64,000 bases of DNA from Brachynemurus nebulosus. Its lineage: Eukaryota; Arthropoda; Insecta; Neuroptera; Myrmeleontidae. Of this stretch, positions 49,626 through 62,199 are shown piece by piece. Within the stretch, counting starts at the first letter, position 1; each line of letters begins with the position of its first letter. The position numbers were made by a program, and so were the translations under genes. The notes under the pieces were generated by a model. The model searched no databases and was not told where the DNA came from. It was given only the letters and a program-made list of their open reading frames with translations. Where the stretch lies: contig JAPWDM010000009.1 in the NCBI GenBank assembly GCA_035578155.1, forward strand, positions 3,694,001 to 3,758,000, read 5' to 3'.

Positions 49626-49920
49626 GTATATATGTATATATGTGCCTGCGCAATAACTCTCGAACGAAGCATCAAATCTTTACGAAATTTGGTGAAAAGG
49701 TCAAACGTCGCAATAGCTTCGATAAGTTCGTTAGCCAGATACGTCCGATTTTTAGAAGCCAAAATTTTGGCTATTTTACGCCATTTTTAGTGGTTTTTCA
49801 CAAAATTTGGCCAGAATTCAAAAATTTTTTTAATTTTAGTTTTTACACCATCGAAAAGAGCGTAAAAAATTGCACAAGACAAGCTTTTAAAACATTGTTC
49901 TAAGTGAACTAGCTTTTGAG
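49455..49920 (+). repeat. Dispersed repeat family A, copy 5, with (TA)n
   Basis: Order: GGGACCATGGCAGAAATTTG, GGTTCACTAAAATTTGTA, (TA)n, then AATAACTCTCGAACGAAGCA and the shared body. The same order, inverted, is found at 33505-34055. The fixed place of the microsatellite shows it belongs to the repeat. Confidence 0.75.
49549..49621. repeat. (TA)n microsatellite, about 36 units
   Basis: Pure TA run, then TGTACGTATATATG. Confidence 0.98.
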
Positions 49921-50040
49921 AAAAATTAAGAATTTGCTGAATTTTTTTACAATAAATGCTTCATTGTTCTTATCATTCATTACAATAACATATCTGTTTC
50001 ATTATTAAAAATAAAAATAAACTAACTTTTCAAGAACACG

Positions 50041-50420
50041 TCATCACCGATTTTGAAAATGTGTTTACTAGAGAGCTAAACTATTTTAGATAGATATGTT
50101 ATATAAAGTCTGCCAGTGTCCGACGGTTCCAAAGGCGCCAAAAAAAAACTACCCAACCGATTTTGAAAATTTTTTCACTTTTTAAAAGTTAAATATTTTA
50201 AATGCATATATGCTATCTTATATATAAAATATATGAGATTTCCCGGGATCCTGGGAGCCCAAAAATGCTAAAAATTAACTACTTAACCAATTTTGAAAAT
50301 TTTTTCACAGTTAGAGAGTTAAACTATTTTAGATGGATACAGGTTGTTGTATGAGATTTGCCAGTGTCCAACCTTTGGAAATTCACTATGTTATGTAGAT
50401 GCTGCGACAGGGGTAGGTAT
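50041..50420. repeat. Three tandem units of about 115-130 bp
   Basis: Each unit opens with ACCRATTTTGAAAAT and continues to AACTATTTTAGAT..ATATGAGATT-type sequence (starts about 50044, 50157 and 50287). The block closes with ATGTAGATGCTGCGACAGGG, the terminus of family A. Confidence 0.65.
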
Positions 50421-52590
50421 TTTTTTTTATTTTTTTAAAATCCAATCAAATTTAAATTTAAAATCCCGGAGTAGAATCTGCATTCGACATATTCATATGT
50501 AAACAAATTTCTTCCGTTATTTACATTACTTTGCAAAAAAAAAAATTGGGTTTATATTTTATTCATAAAACACATTTGATATCTGCCTGGAAAATCTTCA
50601 ATTTCAATTTATTTTTCATCCACGCATTTTTCCATTTATATAATATGTATATCGTTAACTTAGGTAAATACAAATGAAAATTGTTTTACCTATTGGAAAT
50701 TAAATGAAAAATATTGTTAAAATATTTAAATTATTCTTTTTGATGGATAAACAAATTAATAAAATGTGAAAATGGACTTTGTATTTATAAATTATTTATA
50801 TTAAAAGCATGTCAGGTGTTTTAATTTTAATTGTTTACGTAATGCCTCCCGAATGAAAACAAAAATAACAGAAAGCAAATAAAATTATTTTTATTGTTTG
50901 TAAGTAATTTATTCAAAACAACAATATATGTATTTAAAATATTGTTTATCTTGAAAGGATCTTGAAAGGGCACAAAGTGTAAATAATAACGAAAAATACG
51001 GATTAATTATTTAAATAACTTTTTGGCTTTAATTTTTGTTGGGTTGAGTACATATATACTTTGTAATTTTGTATAAATTTTTTGAATTTAGAACAATCAA
51101 GTACATATGAGGAGTAACAAATCAATACGTGTTTTATCCAATGCGTTTCTTCAAACAAGGTTTTGTTCACCAAATAAAAGCATTTTTCTTGAATAGTTTC
51201 AAGAAGAACCATAGTTCAAACGTTGAGTAGTTCGATGATTTTCCAGCATTTTGATTTGTGACTAGCATTTTATTTAAAAAAATTAATTTTTGAACCTGAT
51301 GACATCATCAAATATCCAAAATTATTTTAAAGTTCTAATGCTGGTAATTTTAATGATAGAAACGTGTTTATTAGAACGATTTTCAGGTTTTTTGGGACCA
51401 GGTTTTTCACTTTTAGTAAAATTAAAAGTATACAACTCCAAAAAAATGAATTTTCATAAAGAAAGTGACATTTTTTGAGCCATTTTCTCGATTTTGACAA
51501 TAAAACTGAAAATTTTACAACCAGATTAAATACTTTGTTTTTACCAGTTCATTTTTGATAAAATTTAATTGACCGAAAGTTATTTTTCAAAATGGAAGAC
51601 ATATTTCTTGAACAGATTTCATCATTCTAATAACATAAATGGAAAGTTTGAGCCTAAACTGTTTCAATATCACAAAATTAGTCGAAAATAAATCATTAGT
51701 GATACTACTGATAATGTTTTCACTACGCTAAAACATCAGTTTGCTAAATTAATTATTTAATTTCAACATATTAATATGTATAATTATAGGTACGAAGGAT
51801 AATTAATTCTATTTAGTATTCCTATTCAAACCTATTTATACCTTCAATTATATAATTAACAAGCAACGTCAATGCAAAAGCTAGTATTAAATAATAATTT
51901 ACAAAATTCGATAAATAAAGTACCATGTACCGATTCAAAATAAAATACCTGCTTACAACTCCGTACCGAAAACTTTACACAAAACTTTTCACCGTTACCG
52001 ATGTATTAAAAGTTATAAATTTTCCACTTAATCCATTCTTGATTAGTTGCTTATCTATATCCAATATACATAGATTAATTTGAGAAAATTTTGTATGCGG
52101 AATATAAAACAAAAGTTTTTGGACAAAGAAAATTTCTTATATAAACAACAAAACGATTAATTATTTATAATGGCCCTGTGATGCGGTAATAGATTTACAT
52201 AAAAGGAAAATAAAGTTTACAGAATTACTGTCTTGTTTACAAACAAAAACGTAAGTACCTAATAATTTTGTGAAAATAAAAAGAAAAAAGAAAAATCGAT
52301 CAAGTGCGCAAGTGTTGCACTTGCGCAAATAGTGTTGCATACAATAAATGGTTTTTAAACATGTATTTGATGTAATCCACCCTAACAGCTTCGAATTGCT
52401 TTTCAAAATTTTTATATCGAATATTTTCTGTCTTGTTTTACAGAACACTAATAATGTAATTTATCACAGTGAATATTAACTTGCTGTAAACCAAAAGTTT
52501 CGATTGTAACATAATATGTTAGTATCAGTAAGGAGGTTAGGTGATATGTATTATTCAATAGTTTAAGGAGAGGGTTTGGAGTGAAAATCA
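50420..52590. other. AT-rich non-coding stretch
   Basis: No recognised gene. It holds one perfect short hairpin, TGCGCAAGTG-TTG-CACTTGCGCA, near 52303-52326. Confidence 0.45.
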
Positions 52591-52690
52591 TCAATAATTA
52601 CTACTACATATTGATAACTTATTTCGCAACGTTTCGAAACCTAAAGTTTCATCATCAGGCGTACTGCGTATACATATAAAAAAAAAATTA
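52590..52690. repeat. Insect repeat fragment (GTTTCATCATCAGG)
   Basis: CGCAACGTTTCGAAACCTAA then GTTTCATCATCAGGCGTAC resembles the 'fold-back then ttcatcagg' motif seen in insect dispersed repeats. Only one end is seen. Confidence 0.35.
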
Positions 52691-53018
52691 TCATATTTAA
52701 CAAGAATGAGAAATTGAGTAATATGTTAGAGTTATACTGCAGATAACATTAAATCCTGCTTGCAGGATATACAGATGAAGGAATATTTTATCTAACTTCT
52801 ACCAATGCTCCCGGACAAAAAAAGGATTTAGTTTTTCCTTAAATGTATTTGAAAGCAATGATGACGGATTATGTATATACGCAGATGCATGTAATCAAGA
52901 GAATACAACAAAATAGCCTTAGGGTGTTGTACAGGGTGTTCCATTTTCAGTGTGCTCTCCTAATAAAGAAATACACTGAGTATGTTAATTTCTTACAAAA
53001 TTCTAATTTTTGTCTATA

Positions 53019-53561
53019 CAGCCGACTCTCGTTATGAGTCCGCCGATTTATATTTCTATTATAAACATTCCTTCTCGTTATAAGACCGGAACATTGGTGT
53101 TGATGTTTAATAGTGCAACTCATAAATCATCCTGTCAGAATCTTTTTATTCACTAAAATAATTTCTTATAGGTCCGTATTTACATAATACATGTGTAGTT
53201 GATCAAAACAAGTTTTGTTCGTTCATTGCGCGGATTATATTACAAACTTTGTTTGACTACAATATTATTTACAATTTCTACAAAAGATTTAAAAAAAATT
53301 TTTAAAGAAGATATGTGCTGATAATATCGTTTAAACTCCTGTCACACAAACTATATAACGCATTTAGTAAATGTATTTATTAAAAATAGGTAGATTTTGT
53401 GCCGCTTCTGGCTATTTGATTATAAATAAGTACACACTCACACACTTGAAAAGAAGTGCGAGTTACGGCGATCGACTACTAAGCACAAGTGGGGATACAG
53501 GAATTCTTAGAATTATATTCTCCTACAGCCCCGTAAGCAGACTCATAACGAAAGTCGGCTG
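53019..53561. mobile_element. 543-bp pogo/Tigger-like MITE
   Basis: Ends CAGCCGACTYTCGTTATGAGTC are inverted, with TA at 53017-53018 and 53562-53563. Distinct interior from 35751-36131 but the same CAG..CTCTCGTTA start. Confidence 0.82.
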
Positions 53562-54099
53562 TATTTATGTAGAATGTTGCGACAAATTTATTTCCCTATG
53601 GCGTAAATATAATAACATACACAGTCTCTACTATAGATTAATATCCAATTTGTTATGTTGTAAACGTTGATGAAGAAACTGAAACACACCGTACATATAT
53701 GGTTACACATATATGGATATTATATTAATATATTCAGTGATATTACCACTGACTACTGTCTAGTATTTTAGACAAATTTAAATCTGATTTATTTGACGAG
53801 GACCCTTTAAAATTAGATTTGTTTTCATTATTACACCTCGACATCCTACGCCAGCTCACCCATCCGTCCGGCCGGATAACCATTGACATTTAAACCGGGA
53901 ATATCATATCTTCCATTCCTATTTATATTTTAAATCTACATCATAATATATACATACGTATATATTTTAACTGGAGGTACAACAAAGGGGGGTAATTCAT
54001 AATATAAAATGTTTTTCCAAAAAAGTACTATTTCTACTTTTAACTGAATATTCCCACAAACGTTCTGAACACATTTTTGAGTTCCGTACTTATTCTGTG

Positions 54100-54266
54100 C
54101 GACAATTCACGCATTTCTCAGTTATCAGTTATCACAAGCAAATATGGATAAAATTTAAATGTACATACGTAAATGCAAAAAGTTTTATTTGATCTACTGA
54201 CTGTTCGCTGTAGTACTGGTACGGAGTCCTAACTGTGTGAGCCCGACTTGCTCTCGGCCGGTTTTT
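54100..54266 (+). repeat. Dispersed repeat family C tail, copy 2
   Basis: Ends TACGGAGTCCTAACTGTGTG then AGCCCGACTTGCTCTCGGCC, matching 36870-37035. Confidence 0.65.
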
Positions 54267-55089
54267 AGTGAATAGAAATACTTATTGTCTAGCTTAAAGT
54301 ATTCTGTCAGTTGTAACAGTAGTGGGCGTAAGCCGAGAACTTTAGGCAATCGAATTTACACTAATGTAGTGTTGATTGCCGCCGCGTAATTTGTTAATTT
54401 TTGATACTTATCATGGGTTCAAACCCCAGGTAATGTGTTTGGTGGCGCCAACTAGCGGCCGTAACGTGAACTATGTAAGGCCGACATCATTATTCCGACA
54501 TGTTGGTTTCTTACACCAATGCTTCATTTTGTGATTCCCCGAATTAAGTCGTTTTTAACACAGGACTTGATACCAGAACGACCAACGAACAACGGTGAAC
54601 CTGATATACGATGCCTCGTGCATCACTCACTCACTAACTGACCTTAGATTGGTTCAGACGTAATTTTTTATGTGAGTCACAATTTTCTTTATTAAAAGAT
54701 TTAAACACTATTTAAATTAAATTTTTGTAAAATATTTTTGTAAACATTTCTAAAAATAAAAGTGCCTTAAAAATATAATAAATATTAAATATTAAAAAGG
54801 AAATAAACGTTTATTATTTAAAATACCAAAATTTAACCATCTACTGACGAACTATTTTATCAACGAAAAACTGTCGACACAAACCGCCACGCGTAATGCT
54901 GGTCTCCGGAGGATTATTCCTCACAAGTAACCCACGAATTCAGGGACAAATATAAGTAATGGCATCCAACTATTAAAACAACAATATATCGTAATTTTAT
55001 GGCGCCAAATTCAAGTTATAAATATATCCAAAAGCCGCCAACCGTTATAGAAGAAGCCGCCAACCGTTATACAGTACTTAAAACATATA

Positions 55090-56499
55090 GGGTAAACGGT
55101 ATAGTTATTGGACAAGACACTCTCTTTTGCAGATTATATGGCTTATAGTAAAGCAAACTTCCTGATTTTTTAGTTAAACAGAACCCTCTAGTATCTATTT
55201 TTAGAAAATGCATTCTGAGTTAACCATAATTTACAGAAACCTGTAACTACGTCATTCCTACACGGGTAGAAAATTCCTATAATTTTTGTAGAGAAAATTT
55301 CAAAAAAATTACCATGCTCTCTTATAATCCGTGCACGATTGACGACCAAAGTAAAAAATATATTATAGCATGGTAAAATTTAATGTGCTAACACACAACT
55401 TCTATCACACTCTTATGCTTATCACTCTTATAGTTTAATTCTTGTTGTCGTACTCTTCCATTTGCGCATCTGACACGCAATCAGTTTGGGCTGTACCTGT
55501 AAAAACTTCCAAGATGCCCGATCTTTTCCGACCTTCGACTGATGCATACAAAAATGATCGGCAACAATATATTGTAATACTGAATTGAGAAAATGATGAA
55601 TTAAACGATGACCATCCGTCCTGTGAGGCATTCTATTGAACACTGCTTCGACAGTTCGACACCACAGAACATCACACCAGCTAGCTAGCTGGTGCGGCGG
55701 TAACACCACCAGGTCTGGCTATGTGACCTTCCATATATGATTGTGTTGTTACCTTTTGCAGCTTGCCTCGCTATGTGATGCCTTCTCTTTCTTTTTTTCT
55801 ACTATTAGCTTCTTTTCTACTTTTCTTCTATATTAAGACAGCAAGGTAATTTTTGTAAAAAAAAAAAAAAGCAATTAAAAAATATTTTTCTGTCGGCAAT
55901 GGAACTTTTTATTGTGCTGTTTTACAAATTTTATGGAGCTAATATTACGGAAAGAACATTCTATCCTTTAAATTTCCTATGATTAATTATAATTTTTATA
56001 TTTTTACCGTACAAAATTGAATATGTTCGCCTTTTACACGTCGATTGTAGTGCTGAGCACAGTAATTTTTATATGAATTTTTTCTCCGTGTAGCGCAATC
56101 TTAAGTAGTTCGTCAAAAATGTTTACTGCGTCTAGTGAGTGACAAGGTTAGAATCATTTAATTATATCCTACTGAACTGTGAATCATCGTAAAGGGTTGA
56201 TCAAGGAGTGGATAATGGCTGTGTACATGATACAGGACTTGTGGATTGTGGAAATACGCCAGAAATTAATAAATGCAATTTTTGTCCAATAACTGTATTT
56301 TTACAAACGAACGATTTTAATATTTTTTTTCAGAGAATTGAAAAAAATGTAATATGAAAGTTTTATACGGTACATTAAAATAGACACGTCTTACTTTAAT
56401 TATGAATTTTTTCGTTAAAAATAAAGTTAAAACACGTACTTTTTCTGTACTTAGTTTTGAAAATTTTTCTTAACTATCCAGTAACTATACCGTTTACCC
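55090..56499. mobile_element. GGGTAAACGG element with a nested insertion
   Basis: Ends GGGTAAACGGTATAGTTA and the inverse CTATACCGTTTACCC, with TA at 55088-55089 and 56500-56501. About 578 bp belong to this element; positions 55259-56090 are the inserted second element with its TA duplication. Sequence on both sides of the insert matches 28080-28423. Confidence 0.88.
55261..56090. mobile_element. CACGGAGAG element, copy 2 (complete, nested)
   Basis: Left end CACGGGTAGAAAATTC and right end inverse of CACGGAGAAAAAATTC, with TA at 55259-55260 and 56091-56092. 830 bp. Near-terminal words CATGGTAATTTTTTTG and TGCTGAGCACAGTAATTTTT are shared with copy 1. The minus-strand frame 55428-55709 shares RLIHHF, YIV.HFC, KFLQV.PK and a STTTRIKL end with copy 1. 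Confidence 0.88.
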
Positions 56500-57419
56500 T
56501 ATTTAACTTCATTATTCAAGAAAAATTAAGAAAAAGAAGCTATTATTCTCAGTAGTAACATGTTATTTTATATAGGTACCTACTTAATGTAAGCATACGG
56601 GGAAGACTGGGGGAAAATTTGTCAATTTCACGATAAAAAATGAATATTTCACACTTAATTTTTGATAATATTAAAGTGACATGTTGAATATTTTAGTAGG
56701 TCACCTCTATTTTTCTTCATATAATTTGAAAATTTCAAGAAAAAAGAAACGAAACATGATGATATAATGAAAATGTTTATGTCAAATTATTAAATATTAC
56801 AATCTTCTTTTCAAAACCGTACAATATTAGAATTTTCTAAAATGCTTCAAACAAAATAATATATGTATACATAGGATAATATGTCGTATAAGCTGAGTAC
56901 AACAATGGTCAAAACAATAATGACACTGTGAGGAAGAATCAAAAAAAAAAAAAAAAAAAATTGTTAACCACCTGTTACATAGAAATTCAGAACTATGATA
57001 AAGAAAGTTGTGTGCTACCCTCACTTAGCAATTTATTTCAAATTATTTTCAGTCTCTGTTATTTCACGACTGTCACAATTGTTTTGTACGTAACTGTAGA
57101 TACGTATATTTAAATTATCCTTTGTTGGTTACTACACATTCAAAAGCGTAATAATATCTACAAAAAGGTATTGTCATCCTTTTATTAAATAACAGTGAAT
57201 ATCTCATTTTATTTTGTATTAGAAGCGTCTGTGAGCTCTGTTTGAATAATCAGTCCGTTTTAGAAATTATAGAGAATGTAAAATTATATTCTAAAATTAT
57301 ATTTTCCTCTCACGTTCATGCGAAGTGTAAAATTAAAATATGTCGCTTTCGTAAAAATATATCTCTTTGATATTTTTGACCGATATTTCATTCTTTTATT
57401 TTCGCTTAAAAATCTACTT

Positions 57420-57985
57420 AATAAATTTCTAACACTGACTGACTGACAGACAACACACAGCCTGAACCGTTGGGTTTAGAAGAATGAAATTTTGCACAGG
57501 AGTTCCCTATGTAACGTAGGGGACCACTAAGATAGGATTTTTGAAAATTCGCCCCTTAAGTGGGTTAAATATGGAATGCAAATTTTTATGGAAATTCGTC
57601 ATTTTTGAAGTTAGATACCTATATAAAAATATGTTACTATGACTATTCAAATAAATAATATTTTGTACACTGATTGACAGACAACGCACAGCCTAAACTG
57701 TTGGCTTTAGAAAGACGAATATTTAGCACAGAAGGTATGAAGACTGGTGTTTCGGCATTAATACTTATAAATAAAAGTCAGTTGTTTAAACGTTTCTAGA
57801 AATTCATTCCCTAAGGGGTTAAAACAGGAAATGAAAATTCGTATGGGATGTTCGTCATTTTTGAAATTAGAAACGTGGAAATTGGTATTTAAGCTTTTGA
57901 AAAACATTGAAAGTGAGCAGTGAGTAGGTATACCTAATAAAAGGATTTTGCCGATGGGAAATTCCATCGGGTATACGGCTAGTAA
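57420..57985. repeat. Dispersed repeat family D, dimeric
   Basis: Two tandem copies of about 240 bp: TGACWGACAGACAAC.CACAGCC, AAAATTCGTxxGG, GTCATTTTTGAAxTTAGAxAC. It closes with CGATGGGAAATTCCATCGGG then TATACGGCTAGTA. The inverted tail and wording are those of a common insect repeat. Confidence 0.7.
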
Positions 57986-57999
57986 AATAGAAAAACTAA

Positions 58000-60650
58000 C
58001 AACACAGCTGTAGGATTTTCCTGTCTCGTTCTTTTTTTTTTTTTGAAACCTACTGATATGGTGTTGGTTTCAGTAACTGATAAAAAATTGAAGCATTTCT
58101 GAATAACCAAAAAAACCGTTCAAAAGTTACAAAATTTATTTTCCGATTTTTGGGGTAGATGGGTGCATTTTTGAGGAAAGTTGTGCGAAACAAGGTTATT
58201 GCAAATTGAAATTTCTACAAATTATATTTTAATAAAATTTTTCGAAATTTTATCCCCGATACCCCAACCCCCTCCAATTAGGTGGGAAAATTAATGTTTC
58301 AAGTCATTCCTACCCACTGTGACGTTATTTTGAAAAAAAATTGTGTTACGACGCCTAACTTGTTACAGAATCAAGAATTTTAAATTCTTATAAGTAAGAG
58401 AACAGTCTTTGGAAAAAAAAATATCAAAATTCTTCTATGTCACGTGGACAATGAAAAAAATTGTACCTTTAAAATAACTGGGATCTTTTATTATTTATAC
58501 TTTTCCCCTAAGTTTCATCGATTTTCATGAAGAAGGCCTGGAGAACAGCGCCATCTTATCTTCCCCCTCTCGCCGGCCCTGGCTATAGCTTCACTATATA
58601 GCATTTATATATATTATGGACAGGAAATAAAATTCAAAATAATTCCACGTTGTAATAAACTGTGATTATTTTTACTGTCGTAAAAACCAAAAATAAAATA
58701 ATAATTATCAAAAAATAACAAAAAAACGTTTAAAAAAAATTTGTCTATCATTGTTCATCGTTAGATGAGTCATCACATAACCTCATTTAATTAATTCATA
58801 GATAATTATCTGATAACAGTCATTTATAATAGAAAAGGAAATTTTCATACAAAAAACGGAACGAATCCATGTTTCTTATCAGTGCTATAAATCGGCAAAC
58901 ACAACAAAATGTCAACTTATTTTATTAACATAACCTTAAAAATTTTAATGTTTTAACCGTTTAACATAAAGATGAAGTTTATTGACATCAGTTTTATTTT
59001 ATATCGTATAAATCATTATTTTTAGTTTATTCGTTGGTTTTTTTTTGGTAAAATACTGTGAGTAGTTAAATTAATATTTTAATAATTAATAAATTCTATT
59101 GATCATTTATTAATTTTCGTCTAAATATATTTTGCTGTCAATAAATGATTGTTCTATTTAAGAAAAATTGTAAACGTATTTAATTTTAATAAAAGAATAA
59201 GTTCTGGGGTATAAGCAATTTTATTGATCACACTGGAATGAACTTATTGAATTAAAACGATTGACACATTTACACACAAAAATGAGTTCAAACGATATAA
59301 ATTTTCAGTAAAATAAGTACCGTGAAAACATCTAACTTTACCACAATTTTCGACTCAAAGAATTACGTACGAAATTAATTTAGTTATATTTAATTGTTCT
59401 AATGAAATAAAATAATCTGACTCAAATATTCTTTTTAAAGATTTTTAAATTACAAGCCAAAAACCATACCCAGGTATTTTAGTGAAACACCAGTGGTAAA
59501 GTTTGATGCGTTGACGGTACCTATAGTCATAGATACTATTAGTAACACACTAAATATCGATTTTTAACAATTTTACCAAAGAAAATTACAAACAGAATTT
59601 TCATTCATGTAAACACGCAAGCTATGGTTGTATTTCTTGTTTTAGTTTTTCCTCGATATCATTATTTTTTAATTTAAACTATATAACTGAAATAAATAAT
59701 AGATAAATCATATAGGTATGGCTGTATGTAATTTTTTTTGAGATTTAAGACACATTTTATGGCAGTGTTGCGGAAGAAATTGAGTCACGAAATGTATGAT
59801 GTAAAATATTACGAAAATAAAAATTATTACGTATATTTATTAAAAATAATTTATTTTTTTTTATTATTAAAACACGAAAATTTTACAAATACCGATTTTA
59901 TTACACCCAATTTCATTGCAGAGATTATAAAATACAGGAAAAGTTTGAACATGTACCTACAAATTAATTTTTCCTTGACTATACGTAAATTTTTAATAAT
60001 GTTAGTTCGCAAGTCCTTCTGCGGAAAACTCCTTTGTCAAAGTAACCACTGAATTCCTACGTTTAAATAATTCGAACATCTCTCTATATGGTTTTAAATT
60101 ATTCAACTGTACTCCCTACTCTCATCCCCACCACTGCCCCCACCACGGCACGAGTAACAGTAGAGAATAGAAAAAACGTCATAATTAATTTATATGTATA
60201 TGGTTATGTCATTATGTATGTTTTACATCAGTCATGCCAGGCTTTATTTCAGAATTATCAAAAGAATAATTTAAAAGCTAAATATGGACGTTTAAACAAG
60301 TTCATATAATAACATCATTTTTTACACGTGTAAAAAGCATATAAAACCTTCCACATAAATTATAATGTATTATATTATAAAAATAAATAGAAGTTGAAAA
60401 TTGTAGAATAGTCAATTTTTATTACTGTTTGTTAGTACTATAGACGCCGTATAACTAATTTTGTTAGTGTCCATGAGTCCAAAAAACGAGTCCACAATAA
60501 TTGACCGTAATAAAATTGTGACCCTCACAGCAGGGAATCAATATTTTGAAAATTTTTTTTTTGCATATTGTAAAAATTTTTGAGTATTTAGGACTTAGAA
60601 ATTCTATACAAATCTGATTGTAACTTTATTGAAAATTAATTAAATACTAC
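58000..60650. other. Non-coding stretch with a family E copy
   Basis: Family E copy 2 lies at about 58395-58545. The remainder is AT-rich. The open frame near 59738-60052 is Lys/Tyr/Asn/Phe-rich, as expected for chance reading of AT-rich DNA. Confidence 0.5.
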
Positions 60651-60654
60651 TAAC

Positions 60655-61228
60655 GTAAAAGCCCCTATACCGGAACACTATTTTTAGGTATGTAATTAAA
60701 CTGGCTTATAAAAATTGACAAATAAATTAAACATCCATTTTTTTTTAATAAGCATAAAAAAAGTTTTTTTTTTTTAATTCAATGAATATGTTTATAAAAA
60801 AATACAACCTAAAAAATTTTATTTATTAAGGTTTTTCTTTTATAAAATGTCGACATCTATATCCAAACAAAGAAATATTAATGACACTAGGAGTTGGGAA
60901 CCGATATACAAACACACGTGTAATAGGAGTGATATGACACATAGAGTGACATCTAGACGTCAGTGTAGGAAACATAGAATGGTTTAAGTATCAGAGGTAA
61001 ATAAAGGATCAAAATACTGTATTCAACAAAAATTGTTTTATATGTATGTATGTATTTCTTTAATTAAGTAAGGAAACATTAAATGCGAGGTGAATTTAAA
61101 TTGAAAAATAATCATTCTATTAATAATAATTTTTGTTATCAGACGTTTCTTTCAGAAATAACTTCATTAATATATAAATGTCAAAACTGTTCCAGTATTG
61201 GATCGCGTTCCGGTATAGGGACTTTTAC
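60655..61228. mobile_element. 574-bp element, ends GTAAAAGYCCCTATACC
   Basis: Left GTAAAAGCCCCTATACCGGA and right its inverse (CCGGTATAGGGACTTTTAC). TA lies four and three bases outside the ends, so the true termini may be TA-AC.. and TA-GG... The interior is AT-rich and non-coding. Confidence 0.7.
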
Positions 61229-61329
61229 CCTACAGATAGAACAATATACGGGAAAAAGGATGCTAAATGGTTTTAATTTCGCCAAATGAATTAATTGCTA
61301 CTTATATTTTTATATAATCATTAGTCATT

Positions 61330-61440
61330 TTTAGGATTCCGAAGTAAAAATCTGTCTGTGTGTCCGTAAGTCCATCGTCACACCCTCATAATTCCTACAT
61401 CTTTCAGTTTATGAACCTAAAATTTGGTACCTACATGCTA
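61330..61440 (+). repeat. Dispersed repeat family C head, copy 3
   Basis: Opens TTTTTAGGATTCCGAAGTAA, with TGTGTGTCCGTAAGTCC and ATTCCTACATCTTTC shared with 47049-47345. Confidence 0.6.
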
Positions 61441-61869
61441 CAAGTGTAAATCTTAGTTAATATACTTAGATAAAAAAAATTGTTTCCTTAATCTCTTTTC
61501 GTATTAAAAAGTGAAGATGAAAATTTATGTGTTTAGAATAAAGTATACACTATACAGACTCAAGGCCGGCGAGAAAAATTTATTTATTCTCAAACATTTA
61601 TTCTCCAAAAATATAATTGACGAGCAAAAAAAAAAAGGTTTCTCATCTTCTTCGGGCCCCTAATCGAGGCTGTGGGCCCCCTTTTGTGTTCTTCGCTATG
61701 TGAACCAACTATACCTGTCATGCTAAGAATTTTTTGAAGTGTTTAGCAGCGTAGATACATAATTAAAACTATTTGACGTATTTTTCACAAAATATACAAT
61801 TTCTTAGAACAAAACTAACAAGAGAAATAAATGTGACAAAGTACTTGGAAGAAACTGTAAAGGTCGTAG

Positions 61870-62190
61870 GCATAGAGCACTAGAGATAAAATACCTATCA
61901 CTATACTACTGAAACCAGTGTAACCAGTTGAGATAGAAAATATGTTGTATACGTGCACGGTGTTTACTTTGTATTTGTGCGGTAAACTCTGTTAGTGTGA
62001 GTGATCGGTGGTGGTGATAACCGTCACGTAACCCTGGTTCGCATACATATGTGTGATACCACAACACTACTTGTGCGGGTTCTACATAGCTTGACTACTA
62101 AGCAGCCTAAGATTCACATAAATGCCCATAAGGGATTGCAGAAAAGAGATAGTTGTATTCGTTCTTCTTGTTCTATGGTCGTAGGTGTTA
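61870..62190 (+). repeat. Dispersed repeat family B, copy 2
   Basis: Matches 20620-21020 without the microsatellite. Confidence 0.65.
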
Positions 62191-62199
62191 TTTGTACAC

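Noticed and set aside
49409..49903. Long frames on both strands
   Set aside because: They run through the (TA)n tract and family A repeat; the peptide repeats elsewhere only because the DNA does.
59738..60052. 104-residue frame
   Set aside because: Amino-acid content (Lys, Tyr, Asn, Phe, Ile) is what AT-rich non-coding DNA gives, and no family is recognised.
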